Positions 1 through 6,022 of a stretch of 6,718 nt of DNA are shown piece by piece; positions within the stretch are counted from its first letter, which is position 1; each line of letters begins with the position of its first letter. Made by a program: the position numbers and the translations under genes. This stretch comes from Dehalococcoidales bacterium. Lineage in GTDB: Bacteria; Chloroflexota; Dehalococcoidia; Dehalococcoidales; UBA5760. The notes under the pieces were generated by a model that was not told the origin of the DNA, did no database searches, and saw nothing but the letters and a program-made list of their open reading frames with translations. The DNA is taken from the NCBI GenBank assembly GCA_028710655.1, contig JAQTTS010000112.1:1-6718 (forward strand). Reading direction: 5' to 3'.

Positions 1-3000
1 AGAAGCCGACCCCGGTGCGCTGGGCGATGACATCACCCTGCTCGGGGGCGATCAGCTGGACCGCGTTAGCCGAAGAGGCCTCGATGGTGAAGCTCCAGGT
101 CTCGGACCAGGGGCTGTGGACGCACTCGTCGGTCTCGGTGTTGGCCTCTCTAACGTGCCAGGTGTAGGTGCGGCCGCATTCCAGAGGTGACTGGCAACCA
201 ACGGCGCAGTCATCAGGACAGTCATATCCGTCCCAGTAGAGGGATGGCGGGTCGCCGGTGATCTCGATCTCCTCAATGGAAGCGATGACGTTGCCGTCCT
301 CGTCCATGATCTCGATGTCGTAGCTGCAGGCGAGGCACATCCTTTCCCACTTGAAGGTGAGCGGTGAGCCTTCGCAGCTGGTGCAGACATCGCATGCCAC
401 GATAGCCCCGTCCTCAGGTGAGGTCAGGGTAATGCCGCGTTTGGCAGCGCAGTCCTCGTAGCTCCAGAGCAGACCGTATTCCATATCTATTATGTCATAG
501 TCGTTATCAGCGTCGATTGCCCAGAGGATGGAGTTGGTGCTCTGGGTCAAGCAGCCGCAGATCTTGAGAGATGTGGGTTCTCTCCAGAATCCCTGATAGT
601 AACCACTGCTGTAGTAACCATCAAGACCGGCGATTAGATAATCCCAGTCCTCTTCACCGCAGCAGTCCGTCTCGCATGGTGTCAGATTACGGGCCACGCC
701 GCTATACAATTCATAGTTAGGATCATCATACTCAACGAATCGGTCACACAGGCAAGCATCCTCATCCACCGAAATCTCATAGGTACTGGCATAGAGTGTG
801 CCATCACTCCTACCAATTACAATTCCCGTGTATCCATAGGATAGAGCGTTAAGATCTGACCATTCGCCATCATCGATATTACAACGATATATGCCACCAC
901 CAACTCCCCATGAGCTCCAATCATTATCAGTTGCGGCGTAGATTATTGGATCAGTAGAACAGGCGGTATCACACGCAACATGGACCTCACCTTCACTATC
1001 ACCGGGAAGATCATCCGTCAGATTCCAGCTGTCTCCGCCATCATCCGACCAGGCAACCGGCTCATCTGCTGCCCCACCTACCAGGATCAATCCTGATTCA
1101 CAGCAGGAGGTAATGGAATGTCCGGTATCAAGGCCGGTATCGACGCCGTCGGAGGGACGCCGTCCGTACTGGGTGGAGATAGAGACCTGACCGTTCTCAT
1201 CGAGGATGTAAACGACGTTCTCAGTCTCGACGGCGAAGTCCTCGATGGTCAGCTTCTGGTTGACCGCCTTGTTCCAGCACTGGCCGCAGTCGCGGCTGTA
1301 GAAAAGGTCCTGAGTGTTCTGGATGCCCATGTAGATCGTGCAGCACTCATTGAGGTCATCGCAAGGCAGCCTGAGTAGAATCTGCCCACGGTAATCGCCC
1401 CAACTTTCTCCCGACGAATAATCGCTCCAGTCGCCATGGTAGATTCTCTCCCAGGTGTCGCCGTTATCGTAGCTCCTCCAGATGGAGTCGCAGGCAAACC
1501 ATGCTTCAGGGTGTCCATTAACAAGAAGGCAAGGGTACTCGCCATATGGAATGTCATCTTCTCCCCAAGTATCCTCGGCCTCGTTTATTGTGGAGAGGTA
1601 GATCACGCTGCAGTCCGGGCAGACGGCCAGATCGGATAGAGAATCGATGTCGGTGTCGATTAAGCCGATCTGGTTGAAGGAGACGCCGTCATCCAGGCTT
1701 ACCGAGAAGGCCGACTCGTCGAGCGGGTTGCCTGATGGTATAGGAATCCAACCCGGCGGTAAGCTATACATATGATTCAAATTCATTGTGTTCCAGCTAC
1801 CGGTAGTAGAAGAATAGGCTTTCTCGCCATCGGGAGTGTAAGATACTACTGCCATGAAGGGACCTGACGGATCCTTGCAGGCGGATTCCCACTCCGGGCA
1901 GCAATCGTCAAGCTCGACAGTGTGGTATACCGCCACGCCGGAACACTGGTCAGGCATGGCGGGAATACCAGCATCCCAGTCTGTGTAAACGCCGACCATC
2001 GCCTTACAGGTATCGGCATCACCATGGACATCAATACTGGCCAGCAGCGGGTCTCCGGAGGGGCCACAGCGAGAGGTAAGGCTACCATTCTCAAATATCA
2101 TGACATAGCCGCCAACTACTGATGGGTCAAGCTCTTCGGCAGCATTAACATAGAGGTAAATGTTGTTGTCAGCCGGTTCAGCACCATCAAAATCAGCAGG
2201 TAGGGCGAAACCCATGCTCCTCCAATCAGGTAGAGTCAGAAGATTAGCGCCATCGTTCGTTATCCGGGTGGCATCGGGGAAGCCAGCCTCAGCGTTCCAG
2301 ACGCCGTCGCCATTTAAGGTACCCTCCTGAAGATAGGGGTAAATGTTTACTGATGAGTCGACGCTCATACAGACGATGGTATCGTCCATGTCGAAGTTAG
2401 GCGAGAAGTCAACGGCAACCACACCCATCGACAGTAAAGACCAATTGGTGATGGCATCGGTACTGTCATCCCAGCCAGGGTAGTACCGGGTATCCTCCCA
2501 GCCCCCGGTCAGCCAAGTGCCCGCCTCGAGGCGAAAGACCGCTCCGGGTCCTTCGGTAAGCGCCGGTGTAGCACAACCAGCCAGGGCAATGTTATGAATA
2601 TCGCCTACTGCGGGCGAGACGGCCATGTCCAATGTTTGGTACATCAAAGTGCCAGCGGCTGTATCCTCTACATCATGGGCATAGGTGAAGTTGGCTCCGC
2701 CATCCTCGGAGGCGACTACAAATGGTAAACCAGTAATGTATCCTGCCACCGCTACCCAGTCCTCATCGTCGGGAGCAAGAGCCACCAGGTTTAAGCTGGG
2801 GGTGGCGTAAGTGGGCAAGCTGCTGGCATCAACGACGTTTTCGGTGATGTCGCTCCAACTTACGCCGCCGTCATCCGACTTGACCAGAGCGTATGGATAC
2901 CATATATCCGCATCCTCATCATACCAACCAACCTCAGTACAATAGCTGGTCAATTCAAGCACGGCGTAGATGATGTCGCCTTCATCGCCGCCGACAGCAT

Positions 3001-3181
3001 AGTCTATAATATCGGAGGCGGGCAGGATGACCATGTCATCCCAGCTCGGCGTGTTGACCGAACCCCACTCCATCTCGTCGGCCTGGGCCGCAGGGGCAGC
3101 GATGAAGGCGGCGCCCAGCGAAAAGACCATACCGAGGGCCAGTCCCACGCCAAGTATTTTAGATATCAGTTTGGTTTTCAT
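1..3181 (-). CDS. Large secreted Asp-box (BNR/sialidase-type) beta-propeller protein with Fn3-like domains, C-terminus outside window
   Basis: The frame is open without a stop for 1,060 codons from the ATG at 3181 to the left edge, so the product is longer than 1,060 residues. The N-terminus is a clear Sec signal peptide: MKTK, a hydrophobic core at about residues 9-29, and an AQA-DE signal peptidase I site after residue 34. Asp-box motifs (S-x-D-x-G-x-S/T-W/F) sit at residues 102-109, 158-165, 495-502, 570-577 (SYDNGDTW, textbook form), 629-636 and 712-719; residues 260-268 (SPNFDMDDT) also fit this repeat type. This implies an extracellular beta-propeller. Residues about 917-1034 look like an Fn3-like domain (LTSPEDG start, TYTWHVRE and SPWSETWSFTI strands), and LIAPEQG at 1043 starts a second copy. 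The protein is very acidic and rich in cysteine after residue 422. Asp-boxes mark the fold, not sialidase activity; no catalytic arginine triad could be assigned. A surface or S-layer-associated structural or binding role is inference. AGGAG lies 14 nt before the ATG, which is longer than usual. Confidence 0.9.
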   Translation of the reverse strand, partial: MKTKLISKILGVGLALGMVFSLGAAFIAAPAAQADEMEWGSVNTPSWDDMVILPASDIIDYAVGGDEGDIIYAVLELTSYCTEVGWYDEDADIWYPYALVKSDDGGVSWSDITENVVDASSLPTYATPSLNLVALAPDDEDWVAVAGYITGLPFVVASEDGGANFTYAHDVEDTAAGTLMYQTLDMAVSPAVGDIHNIALAGCATPALTEGPGAVFRLEAGTWLTGGWEDTRYYPGWDDSTDAITNWSLLSMGVVAVDFSPNFDMDDTIVCMSVDSSVNIYPYLQEGTLNGDGVWNAEAGFPDATRITNDGANLLTLPDWRSMGFALPADFDGAEPADNNIYLYVNAAEELDPSVVGGYVMIFENGSLTSRCGPSGDPLLASIDVHGDADTCKAMVGVYTDWDAGIPAMPDQCSGVAVYHTVELDDCCPEWESACKDPSGPFMAVVSYTPDGEKAYSSTTGSWNTMNLNHMYSLPPGWIPIPSGNPLDESAFSVSLDDGVSFNQIGLIDTDIDSLSDLAVCPDCSVIYLSTINEAEDTWGEDDIPYGEYPCLLVNGHPEAWFACDSIWRSYDNGDTWERIYHGDWSDYSSGESWGDYRGQILLRLPCDDLNECCTIYMGIQNTQDLFYSRDCGQCWNKAVNQKLTIEDFAVETENVVYILDENGQVSISTQYGRRPSDGVDTGLDTGHSITSCCESGLILVGGAADEPVAWSDDGGDSWNLTDDLPGDSEGEVHVACDTACSTDPIIYAATDNDWSSWGVGGGIYRCNIDDGEWSDLNALSYGYTGIVIGRSDGTLYASTYEISVDEDACLCDRFVEYDDPNYELYSGVARNLTPCETDCCGEEDWDYLIAGLDGYYSSGYYQGFWREPTSLKICGCLTQSTNSILWAIDADNDYDIIDMEYGLLWSYEDCAAKRGITLTSPEDGAIVACDVCTSCEGSPLTFKWERMCLACSYDIEIMDEDGNVIASIEEIEITGDPPSLYWDGYDCPDDCAVGCQSPLECGRTYTWHVREANTETDECVHSPWSETWSFTIEASSANAVQLIAPEQGDVIAQRTGVGF

Positions 3182-3185
3182 CGAC

Positions 3186-3341
3186 CTAATATTTTCTCCT
3201 TAATTTAGTATTACCCTTCTCCTCACAAAGATGTAAAGAAACACACCCTTTTTCTCTGTGGAGAAAGGATATCTTCCATGGGTTTTCCGATATGCTCCTT
3301 AAATCAAGAGCTTTCCCCTTCGGAATCAGGTAAAGAAGCAT
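3186..3341 (-). CDS. Possible 51-residue small ORF in the leader of the secreted protein gene
   Basis: An ATG at 3341 opens a frame of 51 codons that ends with TAG at 3186-3188, leaving 4 nt before the ATG of the secreted protein. The product would start MLLYLIPKGKALDL and end in a basic tail (TKLRRKY), with two cysteines and no membrane segment or recognisable domain. A GGAGG lies directly before the start but only one base separates it from the ATG, which is too tight for normal initiation. The stop-start geometry would suit translational coupling to the downstream gene. Without homologs this may equally be a chance frame in an untranslated leader. Confidence 0.22.
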   Translation of the reverse strand: MLLYLIPKGKALDLRSISENPWKISFLHREKGCVSLHLCEEKGNTKLRRKY

Positions 3342-3393
3342 CCCTCCGGGCTCTCTCTACGGCACCACCTCCTTCTTAAAGCGAATCGGCGTA

Positions 3394-3402
3394 ATTATAT
3401 CA
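3394..3402 (-). promoter_or_regulatory. Candidate extended -10 promoter for the secreted propeller gene
   Basis: On the minus strand the sequence reads TGATATAAT, a perfect TATAAT preceded by the TGn extended -10 motif. Transcription would start near 3387 and give a leader of about 205 nt before the ATG at 3181. A TTGACA lies at 3408-3413 but only 8 nt from the -10, too close to act as its -35. The extended -10 can work without a good -35. The call rests on motif match only. Confidence 0.45.
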
Positions 3403-3478
3403 CCTTTTGTCAATATGACGCTAGAGGTATCCTTGTGATATTTGGACTCAGTATTTTCCTTTTCTTCCTTAGCAGAAG

Positions 3479-4450
3479 TTAAGGGTTGAGCGGCAGCAGT
3501 AAGGTTGGGCCCGGTTTTCGCATCAAATATGACCTGGTGTACTCGGTGGGGTGAGAGTAGGCTACCTGCACTTTGGGGTATTCCAGCCAGAAGAGGAACA
3601 GTCCGACAACCTGGGGCTTCGTTCCGAAGGGACCGACGATGATGTTGTATGAATCGCCCAGCTCGTCGCATATTTCTTCGAGCACCTTTTTGACGGCGTA
3701 GGGATCGTCGGCAGGCACATCCCTTACTTCCACGGAGGGCTGCGAGAGCAGGCAGGTGTTATTCTTCTCCGCGTACTTTAAATAGTTCAGGTTCTCGCTG
3801 CGCGGCGGGTTGGTTATCAATGCGATGGTCTTGACCGGGCTGACGTGTTTCCATACCGTAAGCGCCCGTTCCGCTTCAAACCCCAGAAACAGGATGAGGA
3901 CCTTTTCCCTTTCTACATTGAAGGAGCCGAAGAAGCTGGGCACAGTGGTTATTTGCGCCACTCCTGTCGTCAGCTTGTTGGGGAGATATGTCTGCGTCGT
4001 GTGCAGTATCCGAGGCAGTCCCAGCTTCAGTTCGACAACCAGATAGTGGAGCAGCTGCAGTAGATATATCTTGGTGAAACTGCTGATGTCAATGGTGATA
4101 AAGGAGTTTTCACTGTCCTTGGGCCGGCATTGCCCCCAGATTTTCTTGAGCTGGCCGATCCCCTCGCTGGGGCTGTCGCGGCAGCAGGAGATAACGAAGA
4201 TGCCCTTGGAACTCCTTGTCCCCAGCATGCCCTTCAGTCTGTTCAGGTTAGTATCGGCCTGTTTCTTGTCCGGGGAATCCTCGATGACGAAGATGATGGA
4301 GAAGTTGGTCCTGTAATTGTTGCTCATCTTGAGTACACTGGAAAGGCACCTTTGTTCAAAGCTGGCACAGCAGATGAAAAGGTCGTCGGGACCGTATTCG
4401 TTAAGCTTGGTTAAGTGGTCTATTTCCACCCTGGGCCGCTCGATAGCCAT
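3479..4450 (-). CDS. Uncharacterised 323-residue protein, apparent tandem duplication of a Rossmann-like alpha/beta domain
   Basis: The frame runs from an ATG at 4450 to TAA at 3479-3481. Only a weak SD-like run (GGCGGGT) precedes it. There is no signal peptide or membrane helix, so it should be cytoplasmic. I do not recognise the family. Two halves look alike. The N-half has a strand ending in ASFEQRCLSS (F31-E32, R34), a strand at 51-56, DSP at 92-94, a helix, then a strand ending DISSFTK (121-127) and a helix. The C-half has LGFEAERALT (F191-E192, R195), a strand at 207-212, DDP at 248-250, a helix, then NIIVGPFGTKPQ (269-280) and a helix. The GTK turn after a hydrophobic strand recalls the motif of CARF-type ligand-binding Rossmann domains, but this is resemblance only. 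A conserved-looking tail (AYSHPTEYTRSYL, 297-309) follows. The gene lies 129 nt downstream of the methyltransferase, on the same strand, with a promoter of its own. A sensory or defence role is speculative. Confidence 0.82.
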   Translation of the reverse strand: MAIERPRVEIDHLTKLNEYGPDDLFICCASFEQRCLSSVLKMSNNYRTNFSIIFVIEDSPDKKQADTNLNRLKGMLGTRSSKGIFVISCCRDSPSEGIGQLKKIWGQCRPKDSENSFITIDISSFTKIYLLQLLHYLVVELKLGLPRILHTTQTYLPNKLTTGVAQITTVPSFFGSFNVEREKVLILFLGFEAERALTVWKHVSPVKTIALITNPPRSENLNYLKYAEKNNTCLLSQPSVEVRDVPADDPYAVKKVLEEICDELGDSYNIIVGPFGTKPQVVGLFLFWLEYPKVQVAYSHPTEYTRSYLMRKPGPTLLLPLNP

Positions 4451-4499
4451 ACTACCCGCCAGTGCTCAAATTTGCTGTAGTTACTATGTAGTTGCCGTT

Positions 4500-4526
4500 A
4501 TTATAGCACAAATCATCCGGTATCAA
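4500..4526 (-). promoter_or_regulatory. Candidate promoter of the 323-residue gene
   Basis: On the minus strand a perfect TATAAT (4500-4505) is preceded by TGC, forming an extended -10, and TTGATA (4521-4526) stands 15 nt upstream as a possible -35. The spacer is short, but the extended -10 compensates. Transcription would start near 4493, giving a leader of roughly 40 nt. It falls wholly within the 129-nt gap after the methyltransferase stop, so the downstream gene need not depend on read-through. No terminator is visible between the two genes. Confidence 0.5.
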
Positions 4527-4579
4527 TCACATGAGGCCGCAGCCGGCAGTGGGTTCGGCAGGACAGGTAGTTTTACTGG

Positions 4580-5605
4580 TCACCGGCCGGTGCCGCGGCC
4601 TTTTTCGTAGACCCTGAGGTAGCAGGGTAATAATTTGCCGTAGATATTGACCTGCCAGCCCTTACCTGCCAGTGTCTTCAACTCCTTTTTCGAGAAGTCC
4701 CTCAGGTAGCTGAAAATCCCACCGTTCAGTACCACCGGAAAGCGCCAGAGGAAGACGCTCTCTATCATAATCCCCGGGATATTGTATACGTCATCCAGCT
4801 CCATAAACTTCGGTGCCAGATGAATGGTAAGCTTGTCCAGCCGGTCACGCTCTTCGAGGCTGAGGTGATGTCTCAAGCGCGTGTGGTAGACCAGGTCGAA
4901 GGAGTCCTCGGGGAGGGCCTGCAGCTCAAAGGCATCGGTGTTAAAGAGTGCTATCGAGAATCTCCGCTCCGCCGCTCTCTCCTTCAGCCCATTTAGCTCG
5001 TCGGCTCCCAGGCGGGAGACGGTCTCTATCTTTAGCATCCCTTTGGAGACGAGGTTGGCGAATTTTCTGGAGATGACGTCTTTAATGGCGGGAGAATAAT
5101 CGACGCCGATGACAAGCAGCGGAAAGTTGAAGCGGCTCCTCAGCAACTGATAGAGGACCTGTCTCTCCAGTTCCATCCCGCCGCAGCCGAAGCTGGCTAT
5201 CACGATGGGTTCTTTCTTGGTTTTCTTCAGCCTTTCCAGTTCCCGGATAATTGCCTGTCGGATCGGTCGCAGTATTCTGCCCATCCATATCTCAAACCAG
5301 GAAAGCGTCTCCAGAAGGTCGTCCTGCCATTTGGGGAAGGGGAGGTCGGCAAGCTCTCTGATCTTAGCCCGCTCTTTCCTCAGCCGGGGCGCCCGGAATA
5401 TTAGCCACCAGAGATAGCTCAAAGGGAAGCGGATCACCCGGAAGAACTCGATGTTGATTCTTACTCCGTCTTCGTAATCCGGGTGGGACCTTAAGGCCTC
5501 CAGGTCGGCGAGGATTGTTTTAATCTGCCGGTATCTTTTGAAGTTCCTCTTGTAGGGAACTGCGTAGCTAAGGCCTATCAGACAACCGATAACAGCCAGC
5601 ACCAC
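4580..5605 (-). CDS. Membrane-anchored class I SAM-dependent methyltransferase
   Basis: From a GTG at 5605 the product is 341 residues, ending with TGA at 4580-4582. The N-terminus (residues 1-18) is hydrophobic and is followed by a basic stretch (KRNFKRYR), suggesting a single anchor with the bulk of the protein in the cytoplasm. A second hydrophobic patch (57-70, PLSYLWWLIF) followed by RAPRLRKERAK could lie on the membrane. The catalytic half has class I methyltransferase features: motif I VIASFGCGGMELE (135-147), an acidic strand end VIGVDYSP (165-172, D169 likely binding the ribose hydroxyls of SAM), FNTDAFELQALPEDSFDLVY (221-240) as motifs III-IV, then an HH and a DRL helix. The substrate cannot be told from sequence; lipid, quinone or small molecule are all open. 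The N-terminal 130 residues before the SAM domain look family-specific. The frame continues upstream to a TAA at 5639-5641, so a longer start without ATG is possible. Confidence 0.85.
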   Translation of the reverse strand: MVLAVIGCLIGLSYAVPYKRNFKRYRQIKTILADLEALRSHPDYEDGVRINIEFFRVIRFPLSYLWWLIFRAPRLRKERAKIRELADLPFPKWQDDLLETLSWFEIWMGRILRPIRQAIIRELERLKKTKKEPIVIASFGCGGMELERQVLYQLLRSRFNFPLLVIGVDYSPAIKDVISRKFANLVSKGMLKIETVSRLGADELNGLKERAAERRFSIALFNTDAFELQALPEDSFDLVYHTRLRHHLSLEERDRLDKLTIHLAPKFMELDDVYNIPGIMIESVFLWRFPVVLNGGIFSYLRDFSKKELKTLAGKGWQVNIYGKLLPCYLRVYEKGRGTGR

Positions 5606-5655
5606 TATCGCGATAATAATCTCTCCGTACCCCCTTCCTTAGCTCTTCGGCTGCT

Positions 5656-5763
5656 CTATTGCTGGCGTTGCTGCACCGTAGAGTCAAGGGTGCCGGGAAA
5701 TACCCGGGAGAAAAAGTCCACGGTGACGGCATAGCCCAGCGGGTGCTGTGGTTTACACTCCAT
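5656..5763 (-). CDS. Possible 35-residue small ORF in the methyltransferase leader
   Basis: An ATG at 5763 opens a frame of 35 codons ending with TAG at 5656-5658, 50 nt before the methyltransferase GTG. The peptide begins MECKPQHPLGYAVTVDFFSRV and ends DSTVQQRQQ. Its composition looks protein-like, but only a weak GGGG stands upstream and I recognise no domain. It lies inside the predicted leader from the promoter at 5828-5857, so it could be a leader peptide, a gene remnant or a chance frame. Confidence 0.2.
   Translation of the reverse strand: MECKPQHPLGYAVTVDFFSRVFPGTLDSTVQQRQQ
5693..5707. repeat. GC-rich inverted repeat (hairpin)
   Basis: CCGGG at 5693-5697 and CCCGG at 5703-5707 are complementary around a 5-nt loop (AAATA on the plus strand). 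No U-run follows on either strand, so it does not look like an intrinsic terminator. It lies within the methyltransferase leader and overlaps the 35-codon frame. Confidence 0.35.
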
Positions 5764-5827
5764 TATAGTCCCCGGGTCGAATGGCGACGTTTCGGAGGTC
5801 GGGATGGGGAGGGCACAGCCCCAGGTA

Positions 5828-5857
5828 ATAATATCTCAGGCATAAAATTACTGTCAA
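5828..5857 (-). promoter_or_regulatory. Candidate sigma70-type promoter of the methyltransferase gene
   Basis: On the minus strand a perfect -35 TTGACA (5852-5857) is followed after 18 nt by TATTAT (5828-5833), a 5-of-6 match to the -10 consensus. Transcription would start near 5821 and leave a leader of about 215 nt. A second -10-like TATAAT (5762-5767) occurs further down without a matching -35. The promoter stands back to back with that of recN. Confidence 0.55.
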
Positions 5858-5895
5858 CAGCAGGGATGAGGGGGCAGCCGGCCTGGAGCGGTCTT

Positions 5896-5924
5896 TTGCC
5901 ATCCGGGATGCGAGGGTTTATAAT
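5896..5924 (+). promoter_or_regulatory. Near-consensus sigma70-type promoter of recN
   Basis: TTGCCA (5896-5901) and a perfect TATAAT (5919-5924) are separated by the optimal 17 nt. Transcription would start near 5931 and give a leader of about 92 nt before the recN GTG. A perfect palindrome begins only a few bases after the predicted start site, in a typical operator position. Confidence 0.7.
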
Positions 5925-5933
5925 CTTGCGTAA

Positions 5934-5948
5934 GCCGGTGACACCGGC
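5934..5948. repeat. Perfect 15-bp palindrome at the recN transcription start, candidate operator
   Basis: GCCGGTG (5934-5940) and CACCGGC (5942-5948) are exact reverse complements around a single central A. It lies at about +4 to +18 relative to the predicted recN start site. The position suits a repressor operator; in RNA it would form a 5-bp stem with a 5-nt loop. It does not resemble known LexA boxes. Function is inferred from symmetry and position only. Confidence 0.5.
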
Positions 5949-5967
5949 GGTGCGCAGTGCCAGGACT

Positions 5968-5992
5968 GACCGGAATCGGGATTTCCCCGGTC
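5968..5992 (+). repeat. Inverted repeat in the recN leader
   Basis: GACCGG (5968-5973) pairs with CCGGTC (5987-5992) across 13 nt that include a smaller AATC-GG-GATT symmetry. No U-run follows at once, so it is not an obvious terminator. It could fold in the recN leader about 30 nt before the start codon or be a second binding site. Confidence 0.35.
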
Positions 5993-6006
5993 TTGCCGCC
6001 GGATGC

Positions 6007-6013
6007 GAGAGGG
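6007..6013 (+). promoter_or_regulatory. recN ribosome-binding site
   Basis: GAGAGGG ends 9 nt before the GTG at 6023-6025. This spacing supports GTG as the start. The in-frame TTG at 6014-6016 directly abuts the SD and is too close to use it. Confidence 0.65.
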
Positions 6014-6022
6014 TTGAAGCGG

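Larger units (their letters stand above)
3182..3478 (-). other. Leader/intergenic region upstream of the secreted protein gene
   Basis: This 297-nt gap lies between the stop of the 323-residue gene and the start of the secreted protein. In the minus direction it holds the extended -10 promoter, several purine-rich Shine-Dalgarno-like runs (AAGGAGGT near 3370, GGAGG near 3344, AAGGAG near 3299, GAGGAG near 3222, AAGGAG near 3198), a weak 6-bp hairpin (GAGAAA at 3261-3266 with TTTCTC at 3251-3256, 4-nt loop) and a 51-codon frame. No rho-independent terminator for the upstream gene is visible. I could not match the leader to a known riboswitch. Confidence 0.5.
5801..6013 (+). repeat. Four dispersed G-rich repeats of the GGATG(n)GAGGG type
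   Basis: Similar motifs occur at 5801-5813 (GGGATGGGGAGGG), 5863-5874 (GGGATGAGGGGG), 5905-5916 (GGGATGCGAGGG) and 6001-6013 (GGATGCGAGAGGG). The last two share a longer match beginning CCGG. The third sits between the -35 and -10 of the recN promoter and the fourth contains the recN ribosome-binding site. They may be binding sites or chance in a G-rich tract. Confidence 0.3.
5606..6022. other. 417-nt divergent intergenic control region between the methyltransferase and recN
   Basis: No convincing long gene lies here. Outward-facing promoters have their -35 boxes 38 bp apart (5852-5857 minus, 5896-5901 plus). A long leader of about 215 nt would precede the methyltransferase and one of about 92 nt would precede recN. 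The region also has a GC hairpin at 5693-5707, a perfect 15-bp palindrome at 5934-5948, a 6-bp stem at 5968-5992, four G-rich GGATG-type repeats and a 35-codon minus-strand frame. I see no SOS box of the GAAC-N4-GTTC or CTGT-N8-ACAG type. Confidence 0.6.

Noticed and set aside
1118..1378. 86-codon plus-strand frame
   Set aside because: It lies opposite the continuous signal-peptide and Asp-box reading frame and shows no motif.
3244..3289. 18-codon frame (MEDILSPQRKR...) in the leader
   Set aside because: Its AGGAG is about 15 nt away and the frame is very short; it is probably chance.
3408..3413. Minus-strand TTGACA as a -35 box
   Set aside because: It is only 8 nt from the TATAAT at 3394-3399, and nothing like a -10 lies 16-18 nt downstream.
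4501..4579. GCCG-GCTG-CGGC stem after the methyltransferase stop as a terminator
   Set aside because: The stem is only 4 bp and no U-run follows it on the minus strand.
5765..5815. Minus-strand stretch resembling part of 5S rRNA (CCCATCCCGA followed by CTCCGAAACG)
   Set aside because: The rest of the 5S secondary structure, the length and the flanking rRNA genes are absent; the similarity is short.
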